A DNA stretch of 64,000 nucleotides, taken from contig CAJNOJ010000357.1 in NCBI GenBank assembly GCA_905250025.1, positions 30,426 to 94,425 of the forward strand, written 5' to 3'. Both the position numbers and the translations under genes were made by a program. The notes beneath the pieces were generated by a model that saw nothing but the letters and a program-made list of their open reading frames with translations, was not told the origin of the DNA and searched no databases. The DNA is from Adineta ricciae. Lineage: Eukaryota > Rotifera > Eurotatoria > Adinetida > Adinetidae. Each line of letters starts with the position of its first letter. Positions within the stretch are counted from its first letter, which is position 1. This document shows positions 45,008-57,540 of the stretch, one piece after another.

Positions 45008-46984
45008 ATGAATAATCTTCAAGATACAATCACCAAAGATAAACATGGCGATTACCTTGCCACCGCATCCAATCCAGTTAATATCGATCCTCAATATATG
45101 GGCGATTATCCACCTCCCAAATTCACAACATCAAAAATACCTGATCTTCCTCCACCGACGCAGTCAACAACCGAGTCTCCGGCAATCAATCGCCCACCAA
45201 AATCACCCGGTGAAGCTTTAGGACCATTTTTTCAATTCATAACAACCGATTTAAATCGAATGCTATGGATCGGAAGTGCGTTAGTCTTTCGACATGTCTC
45301 CTATACACAACCACATATTGAATTCCTGGGTGGAAATAATACGTCGATTAATTACACTTGGGAAATCCTATACGAAAACATCTTTGATTTACGTGCTTAT
45401 CGAGTGAATATTTTTATCCGTATTCCACCGGGTGAGAACGACGAAAAGATCTCTTGGAAGATCGATTGGGGTGAAAAAGTTACAACTGGCCAGTTTTACA
45501 TTGCTCAATTCAATCAAAAATGGCGTGGAGGATTCTTTTCCTGCAATGGTTTTGACGCTACTGTTACTGAAGACATCGCGTCGGATTTAACTTATTCCAA
45601 CGTTTGGAATCATCTGTTGTCCGTTCACAAGGAAAAGCCGTTTCATGTGTTACTATGGGGTGGCGATCAAAACTATATCGATTTTATCTTCGAAGACATT
45701 CCGTTCTTACGCGCGTGGGTTAACATGGAATGGAATCAAAAATGGACAACAGATTTTCGTCAAGATTTACAAGATCAAGTCGAACAATATCATTTCAACA
45801 CGTATGCAGAAAATTGGAATCGAAGAGATGAAGTTCGAAATGCTCTCTCATCAATTCCAAGTCTAATGACGTGGGACGATCATGACATATTCGATGGAGC
45901 GGGATCGTACCCGCCACTAATTCACGATAGTCCAATGATGATGGGTCTATTTCACTCGGCGCAAAAGATGAGACTTTTATTTCAACATCATACGACTTTA
46001 GCTAAAGCCCGGCAACATTATCTATTTGGATACCAAGGATACAATTTCTTTGCTCAATGTGGTCCGAATTTGGTTATTATTGGCACAGATGGTCGAAGTG
46101 AACGAACGACTGAACGAGTGCATGAGGAAAAAACTTGGCAAATGATTTATAACCAATTAGAAACTGCTTCTCCGAACGTCAAACATGCAATCATTCTATT
46201 TCCTGTTCCATTTTCATTTGTTCGTGTTCGTATTGCCGAAACGATATTTGAACATCTAAAAAATCTTCCAAATAAAATGCGAAATGTTCCATTAGTCAAA
46301 CAAACCAATTCTATCTTCGGTTTACCCGAATTGTACGATGATCTTCTCGATGAATGGACACATGAAAATCATATCGAAGAACGAAATCGAGCACTTGCTC
46401 GTTTTCAACAGATTTCCCGAGAGAAAAACATACGAATAACGTTTTTTAGCGGTGATGTTCATTGTTGCGGAATAAGCCGATTTCAAACCGATGAATCTGA
46501 ACATTCACCATCGATATATGACCATCGATTAATGTATCAAATTATCTCTTCAGCGATCGTGAATATGCCACCGTCGAAAATGGCCATACGTGTTGCGCAT
46601 CGTTTCAAAACGAAATGGAATCCGATTGACCATACAGAGGAAGAAGTGATTGACTTTTTCGAACGAAAACCTGAAACGGGCGGGAAAGTCTTTCATAAGA
46701 AGTTTCGTCCGAATAGAAACTGGTGTTATTTTGAACAATGTGATTCAACAGGTGGAACTTTTCCCATTAGTTTAGGTCCAACGTCCACTCAAGATGGAGA
46801 AGGAAGTCAGCAAGCACCTATTCATCATCATTCACACGGTAAATTCTGTCATGAACATGATCAACACGAAATTTGCGGAACAAGTAATCTAAAAATTCGT
46901 TTATGGCTAGAAAGTGCACAGAAACATGACGAAGGAAGACAATTTGTTGCTTTTGACCTATTAATCCCGAATCTTGAGAAATAA
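45008..46984 (+). CDS. PhoD-like metallophosphatase (full length)
   Basis: A single exon of 658 codons. The N-terminal ~75 residues are Pro/Thr-rich and disordered. Catalytic motifs follow in order: WGGDQNYID (about residue 217), TWDDHDIFDG (about 288), GTDGRSERT and FFSGDVHCCGISRF (about 480), the Asp/His metal ligands of the PhoD/metallophosphatase fold. A His-rich stretch (IHHHSHGKFCHEHDQHE) near the C-terminus could bind metal. No signal peptide is visible, unlike secreted bacterial PhoD; related PhoD_2-type proteins are known from fungi and other eukaryotes. Expected activity is phosphomonoester or diester hydrolysis; substrate unknown. It ends tail to tail with the HSP90-like gene 177 nt away. 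Confidence 0.88.
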   Translation: MNNLQDTITKDKHGDYLATASNPVNIDPQYMGDYPPPKFTTSKIPDLPPPTQSTTESPAINRPPKSPGEALGPFFQFITTDLNRMLWIGSALVFRHVSYTQPHIEFLGGNNTSINYTWEILYENIFDLRAYRVNIFIRIPPGENDEKISWKIDWGEKVTTGQFYIAQFNQKWRGGFFSCNGFDATVTEDIASDLTYSNVWNHLLSVHKEKPFHVLLWGGDQNYIDFIFEDIPFLRAWVNMEWNQKWTTDFRQDLQDQVEQYHFNTYAENWNRRDEVRNALSSIPSLMTWDDHDIFDGAGSYPPLIHDSPMMMGLFHSAQKMRLLFQHHTTLAKARQHYLFGYQGYNFFAQCGPNLVIIGTDGRSERTTERVHEEKTWQMIYNQLETASPNVKHAIILFPVPFSFVRVRIAETIFEHLKNLPNKMRNVPLVKQTNSIFGLPELYDDLLDEWTHENHIEERNRALARFQQISREKNIRITFFSGDVHCCGISRFQTDESEHSPSIYDHRLMYQIISSAIVNMPPSKMAIRVAHRFKTKWNPIDHTEEEVIDFFERKPETGGKVFHKKFRPNRNWCYFEQCDSTGGTFPISLGPTSTQDGEGSQQAPIHHHSHGKFCHEHDQHEICGTSNLKIRLWLESAQKHDEGRQFVAFDLLIPNLEK

Positions 46985-47161
46985 ATGTCTTAGAACTGTA
47001 AACAAATATGAAGCTGCACTAATAGCATTACTTTCACCCTCTCAACCCTGATCTGCACGCGTTTGATCGTATTGAATGTACTGAAAACAGAATTGTATAA
47101 CAATTCTTAGTTAAATTTATTTTAGGATTAATAAGAGAATGAATTCCAAGCAAATCGCAAA

Positions 47162-50100
47162 TTACATTCGTTCGTCGTAGTTTCCGAACGAGAATTGTTC
47201 AAGAAACAAATCTTTTTCTGTCATGAATTTAACTGCAATCTTTTCAAAGTAGCTAACAAAGTATTCATCATGTCCATGAGCAATATTGTGTGCCAATTCG
47301 TGACATGTGCATATAAAATAAAAATTGACGACTTGGTGTACTATAGGATTTGATGAAGGAGGCGTGCGAAGATAAGGTTTTAGTTCATTGGCGAAGATTT
47401 GTTCAAAATAACGAAGATTGAAAAAAAGCGCTCCTTCGTAATTGAACGCTATTTTACCTAAACAACAAAGCGTCGAAGGAAGTCATTGGAGAGAGTTGTG
47501 CACACTTACTACTATCAACATCCCGAAAAAGATGTAATGTTTTTTTGGAGATCTTGAAAACACGAGTGGCAAGATTGATAAGAAGAAAGGCCAACTGATG
47601 TGCTTGATCGACCATCGTTTCTGTGATGACCACATTTTGCTCAACATACAATGGAATCGAATGGATGGTCTTACTGAAACGTGTCATATTCGCTGGAGGT
47701 ACTTGTTCACATGCTATGCAAATCTCTGTTTTTGTATGTTCTAATTGAATAAGTTTCGGATGATTATAAGATTGAATTCGGTAAATATTGTTCAAATTAT
47801 GTTGTCCTTCCTTTTGAACAGACTCAAAATTTGGCATAGGAACGTGTTTATGCGATGAGTAGGTTTGAATAGTGTAGTCGCCTCCAACACCTATGATGGG
47901 GGAAAGTTGGCGGTTTTGATTGGCAACCTCACGGTCTTTTTGATCCGTCGTCGTTGCCGGGTCACTTTCTGATTCATGTTCATCAGGAATAGGAACAACA
48001 CTGCTGTTCTTCGTTTTTCGACCAGATGGCCACCGACTAAAAAAAAAACAAATAGAATAGAATCAGGATGTATGGGTAGACGAAAGCGAGAATGACAGAA
48101 GTTGTAACCTGACGGCCACTTCTAGTGCTCTAACAACGTTTCTGGAGTTCTATGGATTAGATATCTTTGAGAAAATATCGTTGAGAATTTTCAGACCTTG
48201 AAAAATAGGGAAATTTCAGTTTAGTGTAAATAGGAGCACTGCTATTTTCTTAAGAGACTCTTCGAAATCTCTGCCAATTAAAGTTTACTGTTCCAGAAAA
48301 ATTCTCTCGAACTTTAATGAAAGGCCCTCAATCTCGCGTACAAATACTGACTTTCGTAGATTTTGAAGAAATGACAGTTTCTGACTTGATTGTTGCTGTT
48401 GCCCCTTTTGTTGTTGTCGTTGTTGATCCAGCTGAATCTGTTGTTGTTGTTGCTGTTGTCGGTCCAGCTGAATATGTTGTTGTTGCTGTTGTTGGTCCAG
48501 CTGAATATGTTGTTGCTGCTGTTGTTGGTCCTCTTGTTGTTGCTGCTGTGCCATTTCATTGATTGAAAACGGCTCTAAAGTTTTATTTCGTTTGAAGAAG
48601 TTCTGTGCTTTACTTAACTCACCATTCGTCTGTGTGTTTTTAAGCAAACGATCAACAGGAGTACCTCTTCGTTTTAATATTTCAAGGGGTAATCCAAGTT
48701 TATCACATATGTCATGCACGTGATTACCATGTTTTGTAAAACAAAATGCATCAAACTCGACTGCAATAAAATAATAATCGATTGGGCCAGTATCCTTTCG
48801 AAGGTTCAATGTCACTTTGTCTTCAGTATGTTTCAGTACACATGGACTCGCGCTGTTCGACTGCAATCTCGAACAAAATCAGAATAATGAAAGAACTGCT
48901 AGTATTAAGTCTTACATCAAGTAGAATACTTTGGTTTTCGAAAGTCAACACACACTTGATATCATCGACTTCATATATTGAAAGCGTTGTGCGGAGCAGT
49001 CTGATACGCTCTTCGATACAGTTTTCCAGACGTTCTCCCTAAAAGAGAATGCTTCTTTTTAAAACTGCACAGATCATCAGCTTGAACTATATTATTTACT
49101 CGATCGTTGACAAATAACATTGGGAAGCGATATTGAATTAGATCTTGTAATTTATTAGTTCGTGCAGAAGTAGTTGGTTTACCTTGAATAAACAAAACTA
49201 TGACAGTTTATCTCAGAAATCATGCGAAGAGTCTATTGTCTCATAAGCGAACATTTTTAACTCCAAACTGTCGGCGAAAACGGACAAGTATATAAAAGCA
49301 GTGCTTTACTGATTTGATACTTTTTAGTTACGAAAGATTTCAGACGAGCTGTGAAATTGCTCATGAAACCAGACTGTACCTATGGATGTTTTTGTTTGTT
49401 TCACACATTCGGATAACCATCTGGAGCCAAAGCGCTGGTATAGTTTAGACAACTCTGCTTCACAAGGTGACAATAATGGTCGAAATTTCTCTGAATAGAT
49501 GTGATTATCATCAAGGTACACTTCATCTGGTCTCACAATCTTAGATATTCGTATTGAGGTACCATTTGCCCGTTCGGTCATTCGAAAACCAAGGCACCAA
49601 GCACTAGTTCTCAATCGGGTATACAATGGCTCTTGCTGAAGATCTTTTGAGCAAGCAGCAGCCAGTGCAAGTATTTTAAGGCAACTGATATACACATCAA
49701 CTTTTTTATTCAACATATCGTGGTTTCCTGCTGCATCGGCAAAATAGTTCGCTTGTCTGTCAATCATAAGCTTGGCAAGAATTGCAGGTTTTGGATGGCT
49801 CGCAACACCGATATTAAGAAGAAATGCATTAGCATCGGTACCGAAATCAACATAGTCAATAAGACCACTTGTATCCATGTCAGCGATTCTGCCCGCATCG
49901 GTTTGCTCAGGCGTAATATTTGAATGGATAAAAACTTGCGATGGTTTCATCAAAGTATTGCTATTTGATTGATCTAAACGAATTTTAATAGAATTCTGTT
50001 CTCTTTAGAAATATTACTCAACCTTGTAGTGGAATGAAATTATATTCAGCGACTTTTTGAATAAACTGATGATCTAATTCTTTGAGTTGATGCAAATATG

Positions 50101-53100
50101 CAAATATCGTCGATGCTGTTTGTTTGGTTAAAAGAGTTGTCTTCTTTTCCAGTAAACTATTAAATGCTTTCGAAAGAGGTGGATGATTGTCGATGTCGAG
50201 AGACAAGTGAATCGAGTGCTTCTGGAATAAATTTAGCACATCCGGTAAAAGACTGGGACATAACGGATTAACACTTCGGAACACTTCATTTGGTGGTAAC
50301 AGTATCACATCATCCGCACTAGTTTTTCCTGGAACATTTGATGGTAGAAAACTGTATCTTTTGACTGTACTTGTTTGCCATTCACTATGATAGTGCCGTT
50401 CAAATTTTTCAGCGAAAAATATCAACCCATGTGGTATTTTATATCTTTCGCCTGTGCTTGGCTTTTGCTTCCCTGTATTATGCTCTTCAATGATTCGTTC
50501 GACGAGTTTATGTAGAGTGGGTACTTCTCTCACACCGATCTCTTTGAGGAAAGCATATTCAGGTGAAGATGGATGTATATTCGGCCAATCAATAATCGGC
50601 AATGTCGTCCACTCCAATTGAATGGCTACAGATGGAAAGTAAAGATCTCGAGGTACGTATTTTCGCGTTGTTTCTTTTGTCGGTATCAACGTCGTACCTA
50701 AATACACAGAGTGGAAATGATACGGGTCAAGAACTGCTACTATCTATAGGGTTTTCTTAAGCTGACCTTTCAGCGATGGTTTTTCTTTTAATGCGTCAAA
50801 ATCAGCTGGGCTCATATTCATCCGTTCTTTGATTAACGTCTGAATAAACGTTCTCATAGTTTCAGAATCGAATGAAGCTGATGAATGATCATCATTATCA
50901 TCATCAAATACATCCAAATTTACCATACGGCAACCGATTCTTTTCAAAAACTGAATGGAAACAGGATTTTCCAAATTTTCGTTCGATTGCTTATCTTTAT
51001 TATTTTCGTTCGATCGCAGTATGTTCAGTATGATACAAGGTAATTGAGGTGAAACCGATGCTGATAAAACAAATGCTTCACGAGGTAATTTCATACCTTG
51101 TGTGGTCGGTATACATACAGTCATCGACAAAGTTTTTATTATTGTAGTCCACTCATCTTGAGTCAACTGGCTAGAATGTGTTGAAATGAGACTGAGTAAA
51201 CAAGGAAATGTTTCCGACGACGTTATTTGTCGTAATTGTTTATTATGTAGATAAAAGTCGAGTATATATTTGAGCTTCAAAGGCAATAGACCAAGTTGTT
51301 GCTCAAGTTGTTCTTGAGAAAGAATAGTCGATATATCCTTCGGTAAAATATTCAACGGTGTTGGTAATAACGATGGAATATTTAGGACATCATAATACTC
51401 AATATTTTTCAATGGAATTCCTGATGGATGATTATTAGCATCATGTAAACAGACATTGGACAAGACACGTTTTGTATATTCATCGTTTATGATACCATTG
51501 CCAAATAGCCAGTGCAACAATTGAGTAAATTGTGATGGAGAAAGAACGGACGTCATGAGCGTTCTTTCGATCATGGATTTATCTACATAATCGATCAAAT
51601 GACGACTTACAAGAGTTGTTATGAGACCATTTGTTTTTAATTGAAATGGAATCAGTGGAAGTACCAGAAATCCATAAAGTTGTTTTGAATTACACAGAAA
51701 AGCTTTGGTCGATGGTAGAACAGAAAGCACTTCCTCAGATGGCTTCATTTGTACAGGTACGAGAATATCTGTATCCGAAGCGAAAAAGCCATCAACAATC
51801 ATTTGACCTATATAATATAGAAAAGAAATACATAGAAGATTATCTTCAGTGATCTCAGATCAGATCGTTCTGCCTCTCGATTATGGTATGTATTCTGAAT
51901 TTTGAAGATGTATCACATTTTCTACGAGAGATATTGAATACATATTTCAATTTCAGTAATTGATTCGAAATCATCGTGTTAGGAATGTGACGTCTTTATG
52001 AAGTAATGAAATAGCATACCAATGACATTATTTGGTACGGATGGTTGGAATGAATACGGTGCCATAACTATTGAATATTCATAGACTTTTCCCTGAGTTC
52101 CTTTCGAGTTGATAAGCATATCTTGATCGTAAATATACCGAACAATTTGTCCAGCTGAAACGAGGATTTCTTTATTCCATTTCGCAATGTATATGTTTTG
52201 TAAATCAATATTTTCTCGTTCGATAGTGGGAATTAAATGACTATAAATATGCATTCCAATGCCAGTGGTTTGATGTGTACCAAGACCGATAAATATATGA
52301 CCTGATGGTATGATGTTTTTACTTGGAAATTTCAAAGGAATCAAGGTGTTGAGAATGTTAGTATTGGTCGATGACATACGCACTTGTTGATTGGCAATAA
52401 GCTGTAAAAAACAAAGAGAAAAGACATAATAACATATCCAATAAGAAACAAAACATGTTTTTACACTATTCGAAGCAAATAAGAATTGAATTTGAATATT
52501 GGATGGTAAACGTTTTTTCAATATAGCTTGAATATGATTATGAAATTCTTCATCAATAGTAACTTTTGCATCGACAGTGATGTGATTTAAAGTTATTGTA
52601 GAACTATTGTCAATAGTAAACGTTTGTTCAGTTTGTACCAATGAATTGAGAAGTAATATGTTGTTAGCAGAAGCTTGCTTTTGGAATGGAATTATGTCTG
52701 GAATAGATGGCATAGGTGTCGTCGTTTTGTGTATTTGGAATACTGTAAAGCCGTTGATTTTTATAGCGAGTTCTTTAATGTATTTCGTAAATGAAAGCAC
52801 TAGTCAGAAGAAAATGAAACATAAAAGAATAATGACTTCTTTGTCATCATCTTACCTTTGGTGAAATAGATTTTAAGTTTTGTTAAATCGATTGATGGAA
52901 CATTTTCTTCTATAGATACCTTCTTTGTCATTTTCTGATTTGGTGTGACATTGCGTCTATTCATAGTTGTATGTTCATCTGTTGTCTCATCATTTTGATT
53001 CGTCTCAATTTGTATGACATATTTAGCTTGCATTTTCAGAATAACAGAAGTCAACTTCGATCGTTGTTCGATAGGTAATTCATGACGAAACGTTGTTAAT

Positions 53101-53594
53101 GAATCATCATCTCGCCAAATAAATATCATATATTCATTTCCTGATGTGATTATTGGTTCTTTTGAAAATGAAAAAACAGAGAAAAATCCCACGCCAAATT
53201 GTCCAACTGAATCAACATTTGTATTGCCCTCGGCAATAGATGCTACGCGCCTCCAATCAGTTTGACTAAACACAAACCCGTTATTAACGGAGCGAATTTC
53301 AGTGATTGTACTGTTGTGAAAATCGATGGGAATGTTTGGTTGTTTGTCTACCGAATGTTGAATATTTGATATACCCACGGGTACATTACACGTTATTTCC
53401 AAATGAAATGATGATGCTTGAGCGTCATCAGAGTTTTGAATGAGTTCGCGAAAAACAGCAAAGTCAGATGAATAGCGAGCAAGCATTTTGTCGATGAGCA
53501 TTTTTTGATTGACTACGACACGCTGTTCCGAACCATTCTGTAATGCTTCCAAGCGAAGATCATGCGGTGATAGAGCACATGCAGTACTCGACAT
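47162..53594 (-). CDS. Large HSP90-like (GHKL) ATPase with polyglutamine tract and C-terminal HExxH motif
   Basis: I reconstruct 11 exons: 53594-52856, 52799-52465, 52401-52020, 51807-50767, 50697-50023, 49973-49380, 49182-49088, 49038-48916, 48860-48352, 48036-47510 and 47457-47162. They total 5316 nt, exactly 1771 codons plus stop, with every junction GT-AG and in phase. The N-terminus is a GHKL ATPase: N-box FRELIQNSDDAQA (residues 48-60) and glycine-rich VGQFGVGFFSVFSF (130-143), as in sacsin and the fungal HATPase/DUF3684 proteins. The middle is long and helical. Residues from exon 9 contain a Gln-rich repeat. Near residue 1726 is HELAHNIAHGHDEYF, an HExxH zinc-protease-like motif. Likely a cytosolic chaperone-type ATPase. 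Partners unknown. Confidence 0.88.
48385..48560 (-). repeat. CAG/CAA-type repeat encoding polyglutamine with HIQLD spacers
   Basis: In exon 9 of the ATPase gene, tracts of 5-7 Gln alternate with HIQLD or QIQLD. The unit is about 33 nt. The second version of this exon in contig 3 has one more unit. Confidence 0.85.
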
Positions 53595-54648
53595 GATTCA
53601 CGTTCTTTTCTTGTAGTATCTGAAAAAGATATCTTTCTATTTAAATCGTAAGACCGTCTGCCAAGTTCTATGGTCACAAAATGAATGTCTCATCAACACT
53701 CCACTTTGAATATGACAGAATACGACTGCCGTTTGAGAAAAAAAAACTAACTGTTTATAAAACGATGCATTTAGGAAGTGCGTCATGCACTTTTTTCACT
53801 TGTTTACCGTTCACAACGTTATGCAATTAGAAAACGAAAAATCTTTGTTTAACTATGGCGTTGTTTGCTAAACAGAAAGGAAAGTATTCATTCTCTCCGT
53901 TTCTGTTCTTGTGACGAATCAATATGAATCCGTTTACGGCAGCAATAGAACAAAGGAAGTCATAATATGTTGCCTTTGGCTATAGTGGAATGGAATGGAA
54001 TGAAAAAAAAAACAAATCTATAGAGAGCATGTGGGCGGGTAAAGAGCAGCCCATCATGCTCACCTTCGTATCGAAGCTTTTCAACTTCAGTTATGTGTAA
54101 GCAAAAAAATCAGTCTTGTATGAAGAAATTCGACTTGAAAGTTTATTGTGTTCCTATTAGCCATAAATACTAAAACAGTTGTGAAAATAAGACGTCAATC
54201 GCCTGCGTTTTGCATTCTACATCAGCTTCAATCTTTTATGAATCATTTCACAGCATGTCAAGCGAATGCTAACATTGTCAAAGGTTGAGGGCGTAAAAAG
54301 TAAAATCGATGCCTGGCTGTGATAGACCAATAGTATGGTGTGCAACGAGAGAATGCTTGAGTTATCCTACAATATATACCCGTATATAGCAGCAGTTCAC
54401 AGTTTGTTTTATTTTCTGGGTGGGAAGGAAATGTATGGGAAAGAGTCTGAAGCGAAGCGAAATCACTCACAGAACTGATATCCTTTTAGAAAAAAGTATC
54501 GTGGCCTTTTAAAGCCATTGTGGTTGAACCACTTTCTGGTTTATACTCAACAGAAATAGAATCAATACCGTTGTTCTCCATTTTTTGATCAAATAGTCAC
54601 CAGCTAAAAACAAATACAGTGCGAGTATAAGGGTGTCAATGGAGTTTT
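53595..54648. promoter_or_regulatory. Upstream region of the HSP90-like gene, otherwise empty
   Basis: No gene seen. It should contain the promoter of the minus-strand ATPase gene and separates it from the polycystin-like remnant. Several C-rich and purine runs but no recognised motif. Confidence 0.35.
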
Positions 54649-57539
54649 ACAAGAAAGATCAAATCTTTTGAAATCAGATTTTCAGCGTTCGACAAAGATT
54701 CCCGATGATTATGATACAAATTTGGATTCTGATTGGTCAAATTTGAGTAAGTTGAGAAGGTTTTTATCTGATCAAATCAAATCTTCATTGTTTGAAAAAA
54801 TTATTCGTTGATGGAAACGATTTGTCAATGGAGGAAATCAATGAAAATCGAAATCGATTTTATCAAGAAAAGTTAGCGAGGCAAGTCAGCAAGAAAGCCG
54901 ATGAGATCATCTCGTTGGTCACTTCATCGTTCAACATTCATTTGAATATCGGACAGAAGATGATTATCGATACACCAAAAACATTTGTTTCATTCGAAGT
55001 GATTTCAATCAAACAAGTTGGACGAGCAGAAATTCATCTTTCATCAAATGTTACATCTTCTCTTGAAAACACTTCACCTGTTTGTCTCGTGAGATCAATG
55101 ATAGAACGATTAGCTGTATTTGACAAGAATTCTAAGACGAATCTTTCCACGATGATCTCACTGACAATTCTCGATCGAAATGGAAATGGAATTCCATTTA
55201 AAACAACAAAACAAAATCCAATTCGAGTGAGAATTCCACGAGATCCGAATATTATAATTCCACCAATGATCTATCATAATGTTTCATTATTCAATTCGAC
55301 TTATCACAATCAAACATTTCATTATCATTTTGTGAATATCACTTCTTCTTTACCAATTTCAGTTCATCTCGAGTTTGAATCAACTCGATGGATGGAAATT
55401 ATTTTGTTCGTCAGTTCAGAAGAATCCTTCTGTATTTATTGATAATCAACAAACAATTGGTTATCAAACATTGATATTTGGTGTACGAAAATTGGCTTCA
55501 ACAGAATCCAAAGAATCCTGTTCGAATGAAACTCTTCCAATTCCAATTGATCCAGTTCATTTCACTTCAGATTATCAAACGAGAGTTTATATATCAGGTT
55601 GTTATTACCTTGATGAACAAAATCGATGGAAATCTTATGGATTAACTGTTGGATCGAAGACCAATCATTATGAAACAGAATGTTTTTCTACACATTTAAC
55701 AAAATTCGCAAGTGGATTTGTCATTTTATCAGAGATGATCGATTGGAATTATGTTTTTAACAATGCAAATTTTCACAAAAATAAAACAATTTACTTAACT
55801 ATCATCACTGTTATCCTCATCTACATCATTTTGATGATTTATGCACGGAAATACGATAAAAAAGATTTTGAAAAATTGGGTGTAACACCTTTGTCCGATA
55901 ATTATTTTTATCAATTGATCGTTTTTACTGGTCATAGAAAAGATTCAGGAACAAAATCCAAAGTTCATTTTGTTTTATATGGTGAAAATCAATTAACTCG
56001 TATTCGAACATTCGATGATCCTCAAAGAGAAATTTTTCAACGTGGTGGAATTGATTCATTTATCATGGGAGTTCGAAAATCATTAGGACTATTAAATTGT
56101 CTTCATATTTGGCACGATAATTCTGGAAAAGATTCTTTTGCATCTTGGTTTCTCAAATACATCATTGTTCGTGATTTACAAACAATGAAAATGTCTTATT
56201 TTATTTGCCAACGATGGTTTGCAGTGGAAAAAGATGATGAAAAAATTGAACGCGTATTTCCAGTTGCAAGTGAAAAAGAAAAGAAGGAGTTTTCATATAT
56301 TTTATCAAAGAAAACATTTCATAGTTTATCCGATGGTCATTTATGGTTTTCGATCTTTGCTCGTCCACCATCAAATCGAATATCATGTATTATGATCTCC
56401 GAAATGAAGCCCAAGTCAAGAAAGCAACGAGTCTTTCCTTCGGAACATTTTCCATCACATCAGATCAGGTTCTGATTGGCATAGTGAGTGAGATGATTTC
56501 ATTGATACCAAGTATTTTGTTGATTCAAATGTTTCGTCGACTTCGATCGTGTCATCATCGAATAAAGTCAACCTGTAAAGAGAACAAGAAGAAACGTTCA
56601 TTAACATTTCCATGGTGGTGTTTATTCGTTGCATATGGAATTTCTCTTCTGCTAGGTATCATTTCGATATTCTTTATCATTGCTCGTGGAATTGAATTTC
56701 GTGATGTGAAAAGTCAACAATGACTCATTTCAGTTCTTTCGTCATTCTTCTCATCGATTCTTCTCACCGAACCAATTAAGGTGACGATCCTCTTTCGCTT
56801 GATCTCAAATGAGTATCTCTTTTTCGAATAGATTTTATCTTTGGGAATCTTTTTCGCATTTTTTTGTCGCAAATCGAGAATTGAAGATGAAGAAGCAAAA
56901 GAATATTTCGATGAAAATCAATTTATGTTGAGCAAAGATGAAGAAAATCTTCATTCATCAATTGAAATTACTCCACCTACTCGTTCCAATCGATTAACTC
57001 CAAATGAAATCGCTTGTGCTCGACAAATTCGTCTTCGTGAACTTCAAATGTGGAAAAGTATTCGAGAAATCATCTTTTACATTTCTTTTCTTTCCCTTCT
57101 GTCTGTGATTGTTTATTCAAATCATAATGAAAACGCTTCGTTTCAAGTTCGACATCTTCGAAAATCATTCTCAGTGGAAATCTCATCAATGAACGAGTAT
57201 TGGGAATGGTTAGAAGAAGATTTTGTTGGAAAGATTCGTGCACACAAATGGTACAATGGAAAGAATGTGGAATATCTTCGTGGATATCTCAATGACACTT
57301 CAAATCGACTTCTCGGTTGGGCGTTGATGAAACAATCACGAATTCGAACACAACTATGCCCACAACGAATCAAATTAAATTAAATTTGTCGAAATGATTT
57401 GAGTTTATCGAATGAAGAAAAGCGTTCATTTTCTCCTGGATGGTTTGAACATTCCGCCTTGTTATTCTCTTCATCAATTTCTCAATCATTTCAATACAAA
57501 TCCAAAGATCGTGGATACATTTATGAATTTCGTGGTTCA
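54649..57539 (+). pseudogene. Polycystin-1-like (PKD1 family) gene, decayed and cut by contig end
   Basis: In order: a GAIN-type ectodomain region with many Asn glycosylation sequons (about 54690-55440), a GPS-like Cys segment (CYYLDEQNRWKSYGLTVG), the first TM helix (TIYLTIITVILIYIILMIYA), a PLAT/LH2 domain (YFYQLIVFTGHRKDSGTKS ... CLHIWHDNSG ... SYFICQRWFAVEK), later TM helices, and the polycystin extracellular TOP-like segment (WEWLEEDFVGKIRAHKWYNG, NRLLGWALMKQ). Lesions: frameshifts near 54810 and 55400, loss of most of TM2 with a shift near 56380, TGA for an expected Trp at 56721-56723, and TAA at 57381-57383 with the frame continuing beyond. One plausible intron (about 56780-56830) remains. 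Intact relatives sense ligands or force and activate G proteins or channels. Confidence 0.75.
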
Positions 57540-57540
57540 N
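57540..57540. other. Assembly gap (single n)
   Basis: It joins the end of the polycystin-like remnant to a duplicate of the ATPase 3' region. Confidence 0.95.

Larger units (their letters stand above)
32368..46166 (+). repeat. Homologous block, copy B (13.8 kb)
   Basis: It is the counterpart of 19748-32366. It is longer mainly because of the insertion at 37712-38933 and about 170 extra bases near 34180-34350, and shorter at several deletions in the PARP remnant. Confidence 0.9.

Noticed and set aside
19748..46166. Genuine tandem duplication of seven genes
   Set aside because: Both limits of homology coincide with the contig break at 32367; allelic contigs are a simpler explanation.
48317..48562. 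Plus-strand frame of Val/Ala/Gly-Pro repeats
   Set aside because: It is the antisense reading of the polyglutamine exon; the same holds at 58435-58714.
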